From Manduca sexta (lineage: Eukaryota; Arthropoda; Insecta; Lepidoptera; Sphingidae): a stretch of 64,000 bases of DNA. The position numbers and the translations under genes are program-made. The notes under the pieces were generated by a model, which worked only from the letters and a program-made list of their open reading frames with translations, was not told the DNA's origin and did not search any database. The DNA is taken from positions 14,477,170 to 14,541,169 of the forward strand of contig NC_051134.1 in assembly GCF_014839805.1 (NCBI RefSeq), given 5' to 3'. Of the stretch, positions 49,701-60,161 are shown in pieces. Every line of letters begins with the position of its first letter. Positions within the stretch are counted from its first letter, which is position 1.

Positions 49701-50516
49701 CCCAACTCGAACGAATAACACACATCTTAGTATATACTAGAACTAATGCAGTGAACTTTTAGATTCATTTGTACATCGTTGTCGAGTCTACCATTACAAG
49801 TATATTATCTATGAATTTGGTCATATAACATGTGATTATTACAGCTGACGATGTCTCGTCTGCGGCCGAAGACGTCGTCGCCGACCCGCGTGCCGCTGTA
49901 CGCACGCTCCAAGGGCAAGGTGACCGAGGAACGCAAGGAAAACACCTACGCCGGCGCCAAAACGGACACCGAGCAGAAGCGACCGCCGCCGGTCCTCGCG
50001 CAGAGGTCCGGACACGACATCATGAACATGAGCATGAAGTTCGTGAAGAAGAGCGAGCCTGTCAAGACACCGTCACGTACCCGCTACCTCACCGAGAACG
50101 AGCCAAAACCCAAAACGCTGTCCACGAAGCGCAGGAACATATTGGCCATTCGGAAGCCGAACTCGAGTAAGACGCAGGTGGGCGGCGTCGTGAAGGCCAA
50201 GGTGAGCAGGCGATCCGCGGATGATTCTGAAAATCCTAGACCATCGCTAATATCCGCCAAGCTGAGCAAACGAAGTTTTTCAAGGTCTATCAGAGGCGCT
50301 GTGACTAGATCGAGCAATCGCTGCAGGGCTATGGCGTCGTCTTCTTCGGAAGACATGATGTGCGGTAACTGGGAAGACGTCGCTGGCGGGACAGTGCTAG
50401 GGTCCCAGAGCGGCGCGACGCACCCGGAGTCGTTGTCGATGGCCGGCAAGCGGCGCTCCTTCCCGAACCCGTCGCCGTCGCACCTGAAGAAGATCCGCTT
50501 AAAGACGGGCTTGTAG
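37748..50516 (+). CDS. AGBL5: Cytosolic carboxypeptidase-like protein 5 (CCP5), tubulin deglutamylase
   Basis: Nineteen coding exons, all phases consistent, 1101 codons: 37748-37850, 38461-38612, 39230-39355, 39683-39893, 40027-40148, 40356-40627, 41069-41162, 41971-42168, 43206-43373, 43839-43921, 44231-44372, 45020-45103, 45746-45841, 46079-46186, 46736-46913, 47205-47343, 47609-47828, 48933-49070, 49845-50516. An N-terminal beta domain ([25 protein letters not shown]) precedes an M14-type zinc carboxypeptidase domain: HPGE (zinc ligands H247, E250), NPDG and [14 protein letters not shown] (about 288-308), DLHGH (zinc ligand H706) and [11 protein letters not shown] (catalytic E788). CCP5 enzymes remove branch-point glutamates from tubulin and similar proteins in cytosol and cilia. 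Residues about 310-697 are a low-complexity insertion with two CxxC pairs (529/532, 601/604). The last exon encodes a basic, Ser-rich tail (879-1101). Closeness to vertebrate AGBL5 is judged from motifs recalled, not aligned. Confidence 0.95.
40738..40980 (+). mobile_element. tRNA-derived SINE in AGBL5 intron 6
   Basis: A tRNA-like head is present: A-box-like GTGGCGTAGTTGT and B-box GGGTTCGATCTCCGGGTCGG, followed by GATTTTTCTACACGATCAGC, a body with ATCACATCAAGGGGCGGAAAG and an end CTACCCCTTGAGGAATAAAG. The head matches that of the SINE at 62318, but the 3' part differs, so the two share a tRNA promoter and not a whole family. No clear target duplication was found. Confidence 0.7.
41347..41390. 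promoter_or_regulatory. Cluster of ATCGAT sites including a DRE-like TATCGATA
   Basis: TATCGATA (41347-41354) matches the DREF-binding palindrome known from Drosophila, and TTATCGATT follows twice within 45 bp. It lies inside AGBL5 intron 7. Function in this species is pure inference; clustered sites may also arise by chance in AT-rich DNA. Confidence 0.25.
42423..42639 (+). mobile_element. 5'-truncated SINE copy with 13-bp target duplication in AGBL5 intron 8
   Basis: The body 42436-42626 begins CGGTGAAGGAAAACATCGTG and continues with GTGTGTGAAGTCTACCAATCC, GGACTAAGGCCTAATCCCTC and GTGCTCAGCAGTGGGCAAG, ending in an ATT repeat. It is flanked by TATAATCACAAAA on both sides (42423-42435 and 42627-42639). 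It matches the tail half of the full SINE at 8235-8545 (opposite strand) and lacks the tRNA head, as expected from incomplete reverse transcription. Confidence 0.85.
45390..45723 (+). mobile_element. TTAA-flanked palindromic MITE, copy 2, next to AGBL5 exon 13
   Basis: TTAA lies on both sides (45386-45389 and 45724-45727). The left arm GGTTATAGCTTAAGGTCC..GAAAGAAAAACG and right arm CGTTTTTCTTTC..GGACCTTAAGCTATAACT are inverted copies over about 140 bp each. The centre is CGGCCTTTAAAATTTCGTCG then TATTAAATTTTAAAGGCCG. It has lost about 25 bp next to the centre of the right arm that copy 1 (28036-28227) still has. It ends 22 bp before the exon at 45746, leaving only a short pyrimidine tract and CAG between element and exon. 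Confidence 0.86.
46137..46170 (+). repeat. AGBL5: Coding hexanucleotide repeat (Ala-Pro)n in AGBL5 exon 14
   Basis: Repeated CGCCCG units encode alternating Ala and Pro in the insertion region of CCP5. Such in-frame GC hexamers tend to vary in length between individuals. The exon has two in-frame acceptors 18 bases apart (after CAG ending 46060 or 46078); I used the second. Confidence 0.6.
46205..46360 (+). repeat. SINE 3' fragment directly after AGBL5 exon 14
   Basis: GTCGGATTGTCGTCTCA, CTGTGAGGAAGGAGTGACAG and ATCTGTGCGCTATAGTATTTACAGCG match, with substitutions, the downstream part of the SINE at 62318-62657. There is no tRNA head. It begins about 20 bases after the donor at 46187. Confidence 0.55.
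48198..48254 (+). CDS. AGBL5: Candidate 57-bp cassette exon of AGBL5
   Basis: It is preceded by TTTCAG and followed by GTTTGT, has no stop, and is in phase 0, the same phase as the exon 17/18 junction it lies within. It would add 19 residues, [19 protein letters not shown]. Its IFEE motif resembles the HIFEE at the end of exon 17, suggesting local duplication or chance. It is not included in the main model, because known CCP5 proteins join exon 17 directly to the VGRS of exon 18. Confidence 0.35.
48390..48422 (+). CDS. AGBL5: Candidate 33-bp cassette exon of AGBL5
   Basis: It is bounded by CCTCCAG and GTATGC, in phase 0 with no stop, encoding [11 protein letters not shown]. It lies in the same intron as the 57-bp candidate, and its IF.E start is similar. 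It is not in the main model. Confidence 0.3.
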
Positions 50517-52972
50517 CGCAAGCCGCGAGCCCGCCCCGCGCCGGCCTCACACAACCACTCCACACCACTACACGCGGCAGGGAACGAGCAAATATAATGT
50601 AAACAATTACCTATCTACTTTTTGACAAATCTGAACAAGATTTACTTGAAAAGAGGTAATTCTCTATTGGTATTTCGTTTTTTTCTTTGTTGAATTTATT
50701 TACTACTAGTTGTCTTCATTATAATTGGAACAGACATTTTATTATGTGTAAAATATATATAAAAACTTATTTTCCGTAAGGGATTACTGTGAGAATTCCC
50801 ATTTTTTGGCATAAAGTAATATATTCTGCATAAATTACTCAATGCAAAGTTTATGGTGCAGTGGTTGTGTGTGAACAAATTAACTTTTTGACCGAATATA
50901 TTGCATAACTTTAAATGTTAGCAAAATGAGTGTCACGGTGCGAGGTTTGGCTAGAGTAATTCGGTTCGCAGCGGACTCAATCTTACATTTGGGCGCGATC
51001 GCTTGCCATGTATAAACGTTTGGAAGGTTGTAGCACTAAACTTATTTTTAATTATTTAAATATTTTGTAATGGCAAGGAAAGAGCATAATCTTTATATAT
51101 TACATTGCCAGTTTATATTTTGGAGTTAATAATTTTTGTTGGCTGTTTTATTAGCTCAATGTACGTTATGTACTCTGTGAAACATTTCATCTTAGTCTGT
51201 GCATAATTTTGTGTTCCTTATTTTATTGTTGACAAAAATATTTGAAAAATACGTGTAAAGCTTTATAAAAACGTGTAATATGTGTATGTTAAATTGTAAA
51301 GTGTATTCAGAGTAGTTTTATAAGCTCGTGGAGCGTTTTGGTGTGCTATTTGTGTTATATGTATGTATCATTGAATTTATTGATCTCAAATGTCAGCAGG
51401 GAGCCAGTTGGTAGGCATGCTCTCTTTTCTTAGATCATCACAAATATTTCTGTGTCCATTGCTGTGTTTTTGTGAATTAAGATATAACTATAGGAAAATA
51501 TTAGAAAAAAATGGAAACAGAAATAGAGTAACAGAAACAAAGTTTTTGTGTGATATACAATTTGATTTATCAAGGGTTTATATTGAAATAATATTATTGT
51601 AGCAATTTACAAAATAATATCCACAGTATAGTGAATGCTGTAAACTTTGTGCAGCATACAAGCATAGTGCAATAACTTTATAGACTCAGATTTTATATAA
51701 AGTTTTAAAAATTAGATACTTATAATGTACTTCAAATTCTCTAAGTTGTGGTAATATAAGAAATGTTTATGGTAGAAACGCATAGCATAGTAACTACCAT
51801 TTATTTATCTGAAATAATAATATATGATGACAAGCAATGTTCTCACAAATGTTGTTTTTCTTCACACCCCAACTTATTGCAACAATTACAATCTTTTAGA
51901 TTTTTAATACATACCTATTTCATTTTGTATCTATCATCTACAGAATATTTTAAGACAAACCTGTTTGTGGTATGCATACACATAAAGGGCCTTATATACA
52001 GTCTCTTAAACATTGATTTTTTTTTTATATCTGCCGACTGGAAGCCTATACATCAGGGGTGTGGCCAACTTGGTAAGACCCAAGATCTACTTTTCACTGA
52101 TGATACTCTGTGCGATCTACCAAGCTACATACATCTTGAAATCTTAAATGAACCAACATGGTTCAGTACACAATTTATTATTATTTTGATTAAAAAATGA
52201 TACAAGACGATGCGTGCAGCAGTTAGTGATTGAGTATGTTGCGCGGTCTGTTCTACATGTTTATATTTTTGCTTTGCCACGATCGACTGGACTTGTTGAC
52301 GCGATCGACCAGTCGATCACGATCGACCGGTTGGCCACCCCTGCTATACATGATCTCAATGAAATCCAGCACTGCAGTATTACTTACTGCAACACATAGC
52401 TGAATGGGGCTTATTGTTGGTGCAATAATTAGAATCAAACCCATATCTGTTAGTACAGTTATATAAATTTTATTATTTTTTGTCCTTTAGTCATTATTGT
52501 TATCTTTTAGTTAAAATTTTTATTATTGTTTCTAACAATCAACATCTTTCTTTCTAAAGAGCATTACATTAAAATTTATGATGTCACCATAAGAAAAGAA
52601 ATCACATTCTTATGTAAATATTTTATGAATGCCTTATTGACCCAGCAGTAGTAACTTGCATGTAACTAACAGATATGGGTTTGATTCCCAGCTCGGATAA
52701 TCACAGTCTTTTTAACAAAAACACCCAAATTACCACAAAAAATATAAGCTGGACAAAAATGAACTGATAAAATATGTGTGCACCAATTATTTCTTCCTAT
52801 GCTTTTGGCTATAAAAAGTGTAAGTGCACATGTTTTGTATATTATGTATTTTAATATGTTTATTCATAAATTAGAAGTCTGTGAAGTAATTTCATTATAC
52901 CTACCCTATTTTTCACTCTGAATGTTATTATTAAAACATTTATGAAATAAAAGAATGAATACTGCTAACTTC
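50517..52972 (+). other. AGBL5 3' UTR and region between convergent genes
   Basis: The first AATAAA on the + strand after the AGBL5 stop is at 52946-52951, with ATTAAA variants earlier, so the 3' UTR may be about 2.4 kb and would include the hAT MITE. A tRNA-like B box (GGGTTTGATTCCCAGCTCGG) at about 52678-52697 suggests another degraded SINE (about 52630-52790). No other gene is supported. Confidence 0.45.
52046..52351. mobile_element. Non-autonomous hAT element (MITE) with 8-bp target duplication
   Basis: The element is 52054-52343 (290 bp). It starts CAGGGGTGTGGCCAA and ends TTGGCCACCCCTG, inverted ends with one extra base in the left copy. The 8-bp CTATACAT is repeated exactly on both sides (52046-52053 and 52344-52351). 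CAGGGGTGGC-type ends with an 8-bp duplication define the hAT superfamily. The inside contains repeated GATCGACCAGTCGATC-like motifs near the right end and no coding capacity. Confidence 0.9.
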
Positions 52973-52978
52973 TTTATT
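52973..52978 (-). promoter_or_regulatory. RpS14: Polyadenylation signal of RpS14
   Basis: TTTATT on the + strand, so AATAAA on the minus strand, lies about 30 bases after the RpS14 stop codon. It is 22 bp from a + strand AATAAA (52946-52951), so convergent transcripts probably end within a few dozen bases of each other. Confidence 0.7.
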
Positions 52979-53008
52979 TAAAGTCCACAGTAAACTTAGC
53001 CTAGTAGA

Positions 53009-53674
<666 letters not shown>

Positions 53675-53860
53675 GGCTCAGCCTGCAAATAACAACACTA
53701 CTGAACACTTTTGTAACCTCTAAAAATCTTTATAATCAACACACTATTTATCACGTGAGAGAAATTGGCAATCATGCAATATGTGTTTCGTTGAAGTATC
53801 GTATTATTTCACGTTTTATTCCATTATTTTAGTTCATATTTTAGTAAAACTTGAAAATAC

Positions 53861-53896
53861 CTTTAGCTTTGAAAGCTGTCAAAAACTAGAAAGAAG
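53861..53896 (-). promoter_or_regulatory. RpS14: RpS14 first non-coding exon with a TOP-like start
   Basis: On the minus strand CTTCTTTCT begins at 53896 and is followed by about 25 bases to a donor at GTATTT (53860). A pyrimidine tract at the cap site is the hallmark of ribosomal-protein mRNAs and links their translation to TOR signalling. Exact start and donor are inferred. Confidence 0.5.
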
Positions 53897-54339
53897 TTGA
53901 GCTGGTAATGTTGCCAGCACCAAACTTCCACAGATGGCAGAAAATGAAATTGGTATTCACATAAAATATATATAGAATAATATTTTGTACTTCATTTAAC
54001 AATAAATAATAATTCAAAATAACTACTATATAGAAGCGCTTATTTGTGAAATTACTAGGTAAGCTAAAACACAAAAATACATTATAGAATCTCGACTGAC
54101 TGCAATAAAAAAGCACTAATAATATTGATGCCTTTGAAACAAGTATATACTTTATACAAATTTTGTTTAATTACAAAAATCTGTAATTAATTAAATTTTT
54201 ATAAAATATAGGAACGTACATTTTCATCTCAAGGAAGCAGATGCCACTGTTTAACTTGATCGCGTCAATAAAGCAATGTGACAACATCCGGAAGTAGCGT
54301 ACGTCATTGCCAACAGATTAGTATTTCCATCGCATATTC
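53897..54339. promoter_or_regulatory. Head-to-head promoter region of RpS14 and SAR1
   Basis: About 0.45 kb separates the inferred RpS14 start (minus) from the SAR1 first exon (plus). It is AT-rich without an obvious TATA box at a proper distance. A GC-richer block, GATCGCGTCAATAAAGC and CATCCGGAAGTAGCGTACGT (54258-54304), holds an ETS/GABP-like CCGGAAG. A shared housekeeping promoter is inference from arrangement. Confidence 0.4.
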
Positions 54340-54445
54340 GCTGCTGAGTAAATCGTCGGTTTTAGCGACGTAATTATTGTAAATAAGTGTGAAATATTGT
54401 GATAAACTTCTTTTAGACTTAGTTAATCTAGTTCAATTTTAATAA
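54340..54445 (+). other. Sar1: SAR1 5' untranslated first exon (approximate)
   Basis: GTGAGT at 54446 is a strong donor, and TTCCAG ending at 54744, eight bases before the ATG, is the matching acceptor. The left boundary is a guess near GTCGGTTTTAGCGACG. Confidence 0.4.
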
Positions 54446-54752
54446 GTGAGTATTATCATTGTATAATGTGGTTTTAAAGATCAACTTGCGAGTCGCGTAC
54501 TCTGACGTTCTGTCATAGTGTCATTCATGTTACCCAATTCAATATCGCAGCCTTACTGCGTTTTCAATCTTTATGTGTGTGATGGCGTGTTTGCCGTTTT
54601 GTAACCCCACTCGGTGATACTGAAGTGCCAGGAATACCTACGCAACTATTTACAATAGGTTTTGCAAGTCATGACTTGTCTGCCATAAGCTCTTTGTGAA
54701 GATATAGCAGATCATCTGAAATAATCATAATTTCGTACGTTCCAGATTCAAA

Positions 54753-57700
54753 ATGTTTATCTTGGATTGGTTTACTGGTGTCCTTGGGTTCCTGGGTGAG
54801 TTTAAAATACGTATATATTACGTTTGGTAATAAGTTTTACTAATAAGATTCCAATTACGATTTTTTTGTATACACATCAGAGTTTCAATTGTAGTGCGTC
54901 ATACAAAAGATCGCATAAATTAATGTTTCCGTATAATATTTTTATTGATACAAATAATCAATAACTTGTATAAAAATACCGCTTCATCATAATTAATTAC
55001 CAGACCAATGCAATACTTAATTATTGATATTGGCTCATGACACATATTTGGTATCAAACTGGACCATTGAACTTCATTTAGCATAAATACTTAAATACAT
55101 TTGTGTGTAACAGCAATACATTGGTGTGGGTTAATTACTACCAAGAGCATTACTTTTTTAGATTACAATAAATGTGGACAAAGTCAGTCTTCCTTAAGTG
55201 TCAATATGCTTAAATATTTTAGCTTGCATGCATGTAACGCACAATGGCCTGAGTATTTTATGGGTTAAGTGCGGGAAATGGAGCCCACAAAAAAATACCA
55301 AAATATTTGTAACCAGGGTAGCAATAATTCAATAGCTTGAACAGCAATGTTGGTTTTGGTTTAGACTTTATTTTGATAAATTATGAGTTGAAAATGTAAG
55401 TGCTGTTTGACTAATATTTATTTCAGAGTATAAATGAGCAAATACAATTCATTCTTAGATAATTTTGGGTATAATTCATGTTTTTCTTGGCATTGAAAAT
55501 TTAATTAGTTGTCTGTGAAACATATTATAATATTTATTTATAAACTAAAACATTACATATTGACACAACAACAAATTTATTTATTAATATTATAAAATGT
55601 AAATTATGTATACAGCTTTTTTTGTATTAAAACCAAAATAATAACTATGATCTAACAGACATTATTATTTAATTAATCTGTTCTGGATAGGTCTTTGGAA
55701 AAAATCAGGCAAACTGTTGTTCCTGGGCCTGGACAATGCCGGCAAAACCACACTCCTGCACATGCTGAAGGATGACAGACTGGCCCAACATGTGCCCACA
55801 TTGCATCCCAGTAAGTTGCTCATTTAATTTCAGGTCTTAAGAAATTAGTGCAGGAACAATTTAAAACCAATGCGGGACTAGCCTTTTTATGCTCCCGATG
55901 TGAGCTTTAATAACAGTTGCCATGCCTGTCTCAAAACTTGCACCTGGTCTGGTCAATTTGCAGTCATATAGTGTTTGTGCCCTTTGCCTGAGCACTGCTG
56001 GTGCCTCCTATGGCAGTGTTTGAAGCTATGTTTACAAAATGTTTTTCTAGGATTTGCTAATTTTAAAAAAAATCTTGTCCATCTTATAGTCTCTTCAATG
56101 TTCCTTTTGGCAATTATTGAATTAATACCCTGTCAATTGAATAACCAAGATATGAGATGCAATTATATGCCATTATAATGTGGATATATGTGTAAATGTA
56201 AATGAAGGACATAAATTATGCTGTAAAATGTAAATATATGTAACACAATTATGTATTCAATAACAGCCAATATTTAATTTTTATAAAAGTGTAATAAGAA
56301 ACATATTTAAATCATACAATCTAAGATATGCATTATTTATATTAGGATTATACAATATTGTATGTTATGCAAGGTTGCTAATGCAAATCTTGCACAAGAT
56401 CAGATTATACTATGGTATTGTCATCATTATTGATTTCATTTTCAATGACTTAATCAATTTAACTAGTGTTTTATGACTTGTCTGTTAATTCTTATTTTTC
56501 CATTCTAACATTCTCCGTGACCAATTTATAAAAAGTATATACATAAATAATATTTTCTTTATAATAATGGATACTATATCATATAATGCTTACGTTTTAG
56601 AATTAATCCAAATTTAAGTTCATTTATGTGCATCCCTGATTGAAGGGAAAATAATATTGATATGCATTAAAACAGGAAAATTTTAACACAACATTTGGAT
56701 AAATATTCTGCAAAACAACTTGTGCATACTCTGCATAATAAATTATTAAAATATATTTTGTTGCCAGTTATTATAACTGTAACATAGTTTAGCATCCAGG
56801 AAAATGATATTAAATTGAATAGTTTGTAATGCATTTTTTTATCTTCAATGACAGCAGAAACTCTTTTTAATAATGTGTATGTTATAATTTATGCATGTTT
56901 TTTGCCTAACATTTTATATCATCCAGTGATGAAATAGAAATTAGTATATAAATTGGTCCATAGCCAGGAAATATAAGTAAAAATGAACTAAGCAAATGGT
57001 GATTATAAAGCCACATTTATAAAAATGGTTATGGTCTTCATAAAATATATTAAAAAAATTACTATAAATATGTTAATATTACAATAATTTTGTTATTCGT
57101 CGCCAAGGTCAACTCTTAATATTAATGACTGATTTTACTTCCCACACATACACAGTATTTTTATACCTATTTTTGTATAATTGCTGTATCAAAATAAACA
57201 TCTCCATTTATAATCAATCACATTAGTTTGGGTGTAGTATCGGCATTGTGTTTAGTTCTTATTGCTCCTATGTCAAATTAAACGAGTGGAATTATTGCAC
57301 AATTTGTGTGTTTTAATCATCTATTGTGGTACAAATAGTATTAAGTAAATATTTATGGCCTAAATTAATGCTTACAGCATCCAAAACTCAACAATGGAAT
57401 GTCTTAACTCTTGTTCTGCAACTCCTAGAGTATGGTCCATACTTCATTCATACAGGATCATTGTTATCTAAGCACTCAATTTAAATGTTTGTCGACAGCA
57501 TCGGAGGAGCTATCGATAGGTAGTATGCGCTTCACGACGTTCGACCTGGGCGGGCATCAGCAGGCGCGGCGCGTGTGGCGCGACTACTTCCCCGCCGTGG
57601 ACGCGATCGTGTTCCTGGTGGACGCGTGCGACCGCCCGCGCCTTCACGAGTCCAAGGAGGAGCTGGACTCGCTGCTGACCGACGAGACGCTCAGCAACTG

Positions 57701-60161
57701 TCCCGTGCTCATCCTCGGCAACAAGATCGACAAACCGAACGCTGCCAGCGAGGACGAGCTGCGCCAGTTCTTCAACCTGTACCAACAGACTACCGGAAAG
57801 GTATACAATTTATTTTGCAGTTTTATGTTTTATCCAACAACGACACAAGGTCCCACAATAACAATAGAGTTTAGACTAATGCCGCACAGTGGCGAAGGTG
57901 AAATTTTCCGAAAGGGCACCCGACACGACATATAGGTACTAACTAATATGCACTCTGCAAATAATTAAAATACATAGAATCGGGTTTTATGAATCCTCCA
58001 CCACTGATACCGCTTTAGACTTTAGTGAATAACTGCACGAATAAATAAATAAATGCACGAATACGACTTTAATTATGAGTATCGGATACACTCAAATGAG
58101 GTACTATGGAAATATTGAAATCAGGGCTTACGATAGACTACCTAACTTTGTCCAGACCCAAGACAAATGTTAGTGAATCACTCAAAGTTTTGTCCGTGCG
58201 GAAACCAATCCCGCGGTCGCACGTTTCACAGCTAATATAGTATTCGCCGGCGCGTATTCTTCCTCTCAATCACGGTACCGTCGCCCTCTAAACACTTTAC
58301 ACACGTCGTACTTAACACTAGTTATGTAACAATATTTATTATATTCTTGATAAGGTCGTGTCCTCGAATCATAGAGCGTAGACTGAATGTATGCGTATTA
58401 TGTTTATTTTATTGAATATTCATTTGTTAGCATTTTTGTTTACCTTGAATATTTGCCTTATTTTATCACGTTATAGACTTCATATCCGAAATACAAATAA
58501 ACTATGATATTTGTTGATTATTTTAGCTTCGAGCCTTGCACTGAGACAATTATTTATATGTTCTGCAAATATTTGTTTAAGTCAGTCAGTCATAGTTCTT
58601 GATACCCATGAAAACAATATTAGTCACCCTTTTAAATAATAATTGAAAGATAGACTATCTTATAAATAAAAATAGACGTGCTAAATTTCATCTAAATTCA
58701 TACTCCATTTACCTACTTCTAACCAACATACAAATATTTTCACAATCTTTGCATTTGTAATATTTGTAGGATAAGATTTAAGTATTGCATAAATAATGTA
58801 CGAATCAAATGACTTCAGAAACTCTTGTATATGACAATTAATTCGTTCGTTACGAAATATGTCATTATTAGTCAATTAGATAATGGTTGGTAAATTAGAG
58901 AAAGTAAACAACTAACCATAATAACTGGAGCATTACTTAATGGATGTCTTTAATATTGATATATGTATATAATATCTTTTTTATATGGACACGGCAGTCC
59001 CCACTGCACCTGATTGTAAGTGTAGTGGAGTCCAATGGAATGTTGTCTGACGAGAAATGATTACCCCTCGGCTGTCGGCATAATTATGCCGGCTTGTTGG
59101 AATCGGATGCACACAGGCTGATACCGGAACGCGACACGCTTACGTGGGCCACTATGACGGGTTTTAACACCGTAAGTACGGTGATTGCTATCCGGGCGGA
59201 TATAAAATATATCTTACCACCAGTATATATACGTATATCTTGAAACAGTAGTTTCGTTGTTGCGTACTTGTTTTATCAACTTTATCTAACGTTTATTGAT
59301 CTGGTTATCGCCGCGCATTTTTATGTATTGTATAAATTTTGTTATATTGCATTTTATAAAACCGAAATGAAAAAAAAAACGATAAATTCCGTCCGTCAAA
59401 TACACATCCGCTAAAATATTATATCTCTGTGGAACAGCGGCTGATATAATTAAGATAAATATATTAATATTTTGTACCAAAATGAAATTTCAAGAAAATT
59501 TAAGATCATATATTCTGCATACTCACTTGCAAGGTTTATACGAATTTGAGTAATTTATGAGTGTTCAATACTATTAGGAACTATACACGATCATAACATT
59601 AAAAACGTAAATTAAATTATGACTAAATTTATCATGTTAGGCATCTTGTAAACAAAAGCCCTAATACACTTGGTTTCCAATAGAGAATAAAATTCTTAAG
59701 ATGTGTCTGGTGTTTAAAATTGTTAACTAACATTCAAATACTTAGATATTTATTGTTATTATTATTTATAATTTATTTGATTATTAACTTATTTTGGTGT
59801 ATTCGTTACTCATAATTCATAGTTATATTCGTGTACTAATTAAATTACTTAGAAAATAAATTGTATGTGTTAAAAGAGAGGCACAACCCAAAAAGTCGGG
59901 GTTTCAGGTATTAATACTGTTATATCCATCAAGAAAAAGGTAATTTTACCGTATACATCAAAAACTACTTTTTTTGTTTATGACTAATAATGTTTTTTTT
60001 TGGTTTATTTTGTATCTGTTGCATGATAATTTGTTTGTGTTCAGGGCAAGGTCTCGCGGTCGGAGCTGCCCGGGCGGCCGCTGGAGCTGTTCATGTGCTC
60101 GGTGCTGAAGCGCCAGGGCTACGGCGAGGGGTTCCGCTGGCTGGCGCAGTACATCGACTGA
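54753..60161 (+). CDS. Sar1: SAR1 small GTPase, COPII coat initiator
   Basis: Four coding exons (54753-54795, 55691-55810, 57499-57800, 60045-60161) give 193 residues, the normal SAR1 length. The N-terminal amphipathic helix is [15 protein letters not shown], which in this family inserts into the ER membrane on GTP loading. G-motifs: P-loop GLDNAGKT (27-34), switch I around LHPTSEEL (T55), switch [14 protein letters not shown] (70-81, H74 catalytic by homology) and NKID (129-132). The C-terminal [11 protein letters not shown] is also SAR1-type and separates it from ARF proteins, which carry an N-myristoylation glycine absent here. SAR1 recruits Sec23/24 and Sec13/31 at ER exit sites. Exons 3 and 4 are markedly GC-rich inside AT-rich introns. 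The gene is divergent from RpS14. AATAAA at 60366-60371 is a likely poly(A) signal. Confidence 0.97.
55811..57498 (+). other. Sar1: SAR1 intron 2
   Basis: A 1.7-kb AT-rich intron bounded by GTAAGT and GACAG. The open frame at 55975-56178 has no domain and no splice support. Nothing else is recognised. Confidence 0.6.
58987..59224 (-). repeat. LINE-like 3' tail repeat, copy 3, in SAR1 intron 3
   Basis: It is the inverted copy of 21351-21582. The shared blocks (as read on +) are AATGATTACCCCTCGGCTGTC, GGCATAATTATGCCGGC, CAGGCTGATACCGGAACGCG, TATGACGGGTTTTAACACC and GATATAAAATATATCTTACC. It covers nearly the full unit and is non-coding. Confidence 0.65.
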
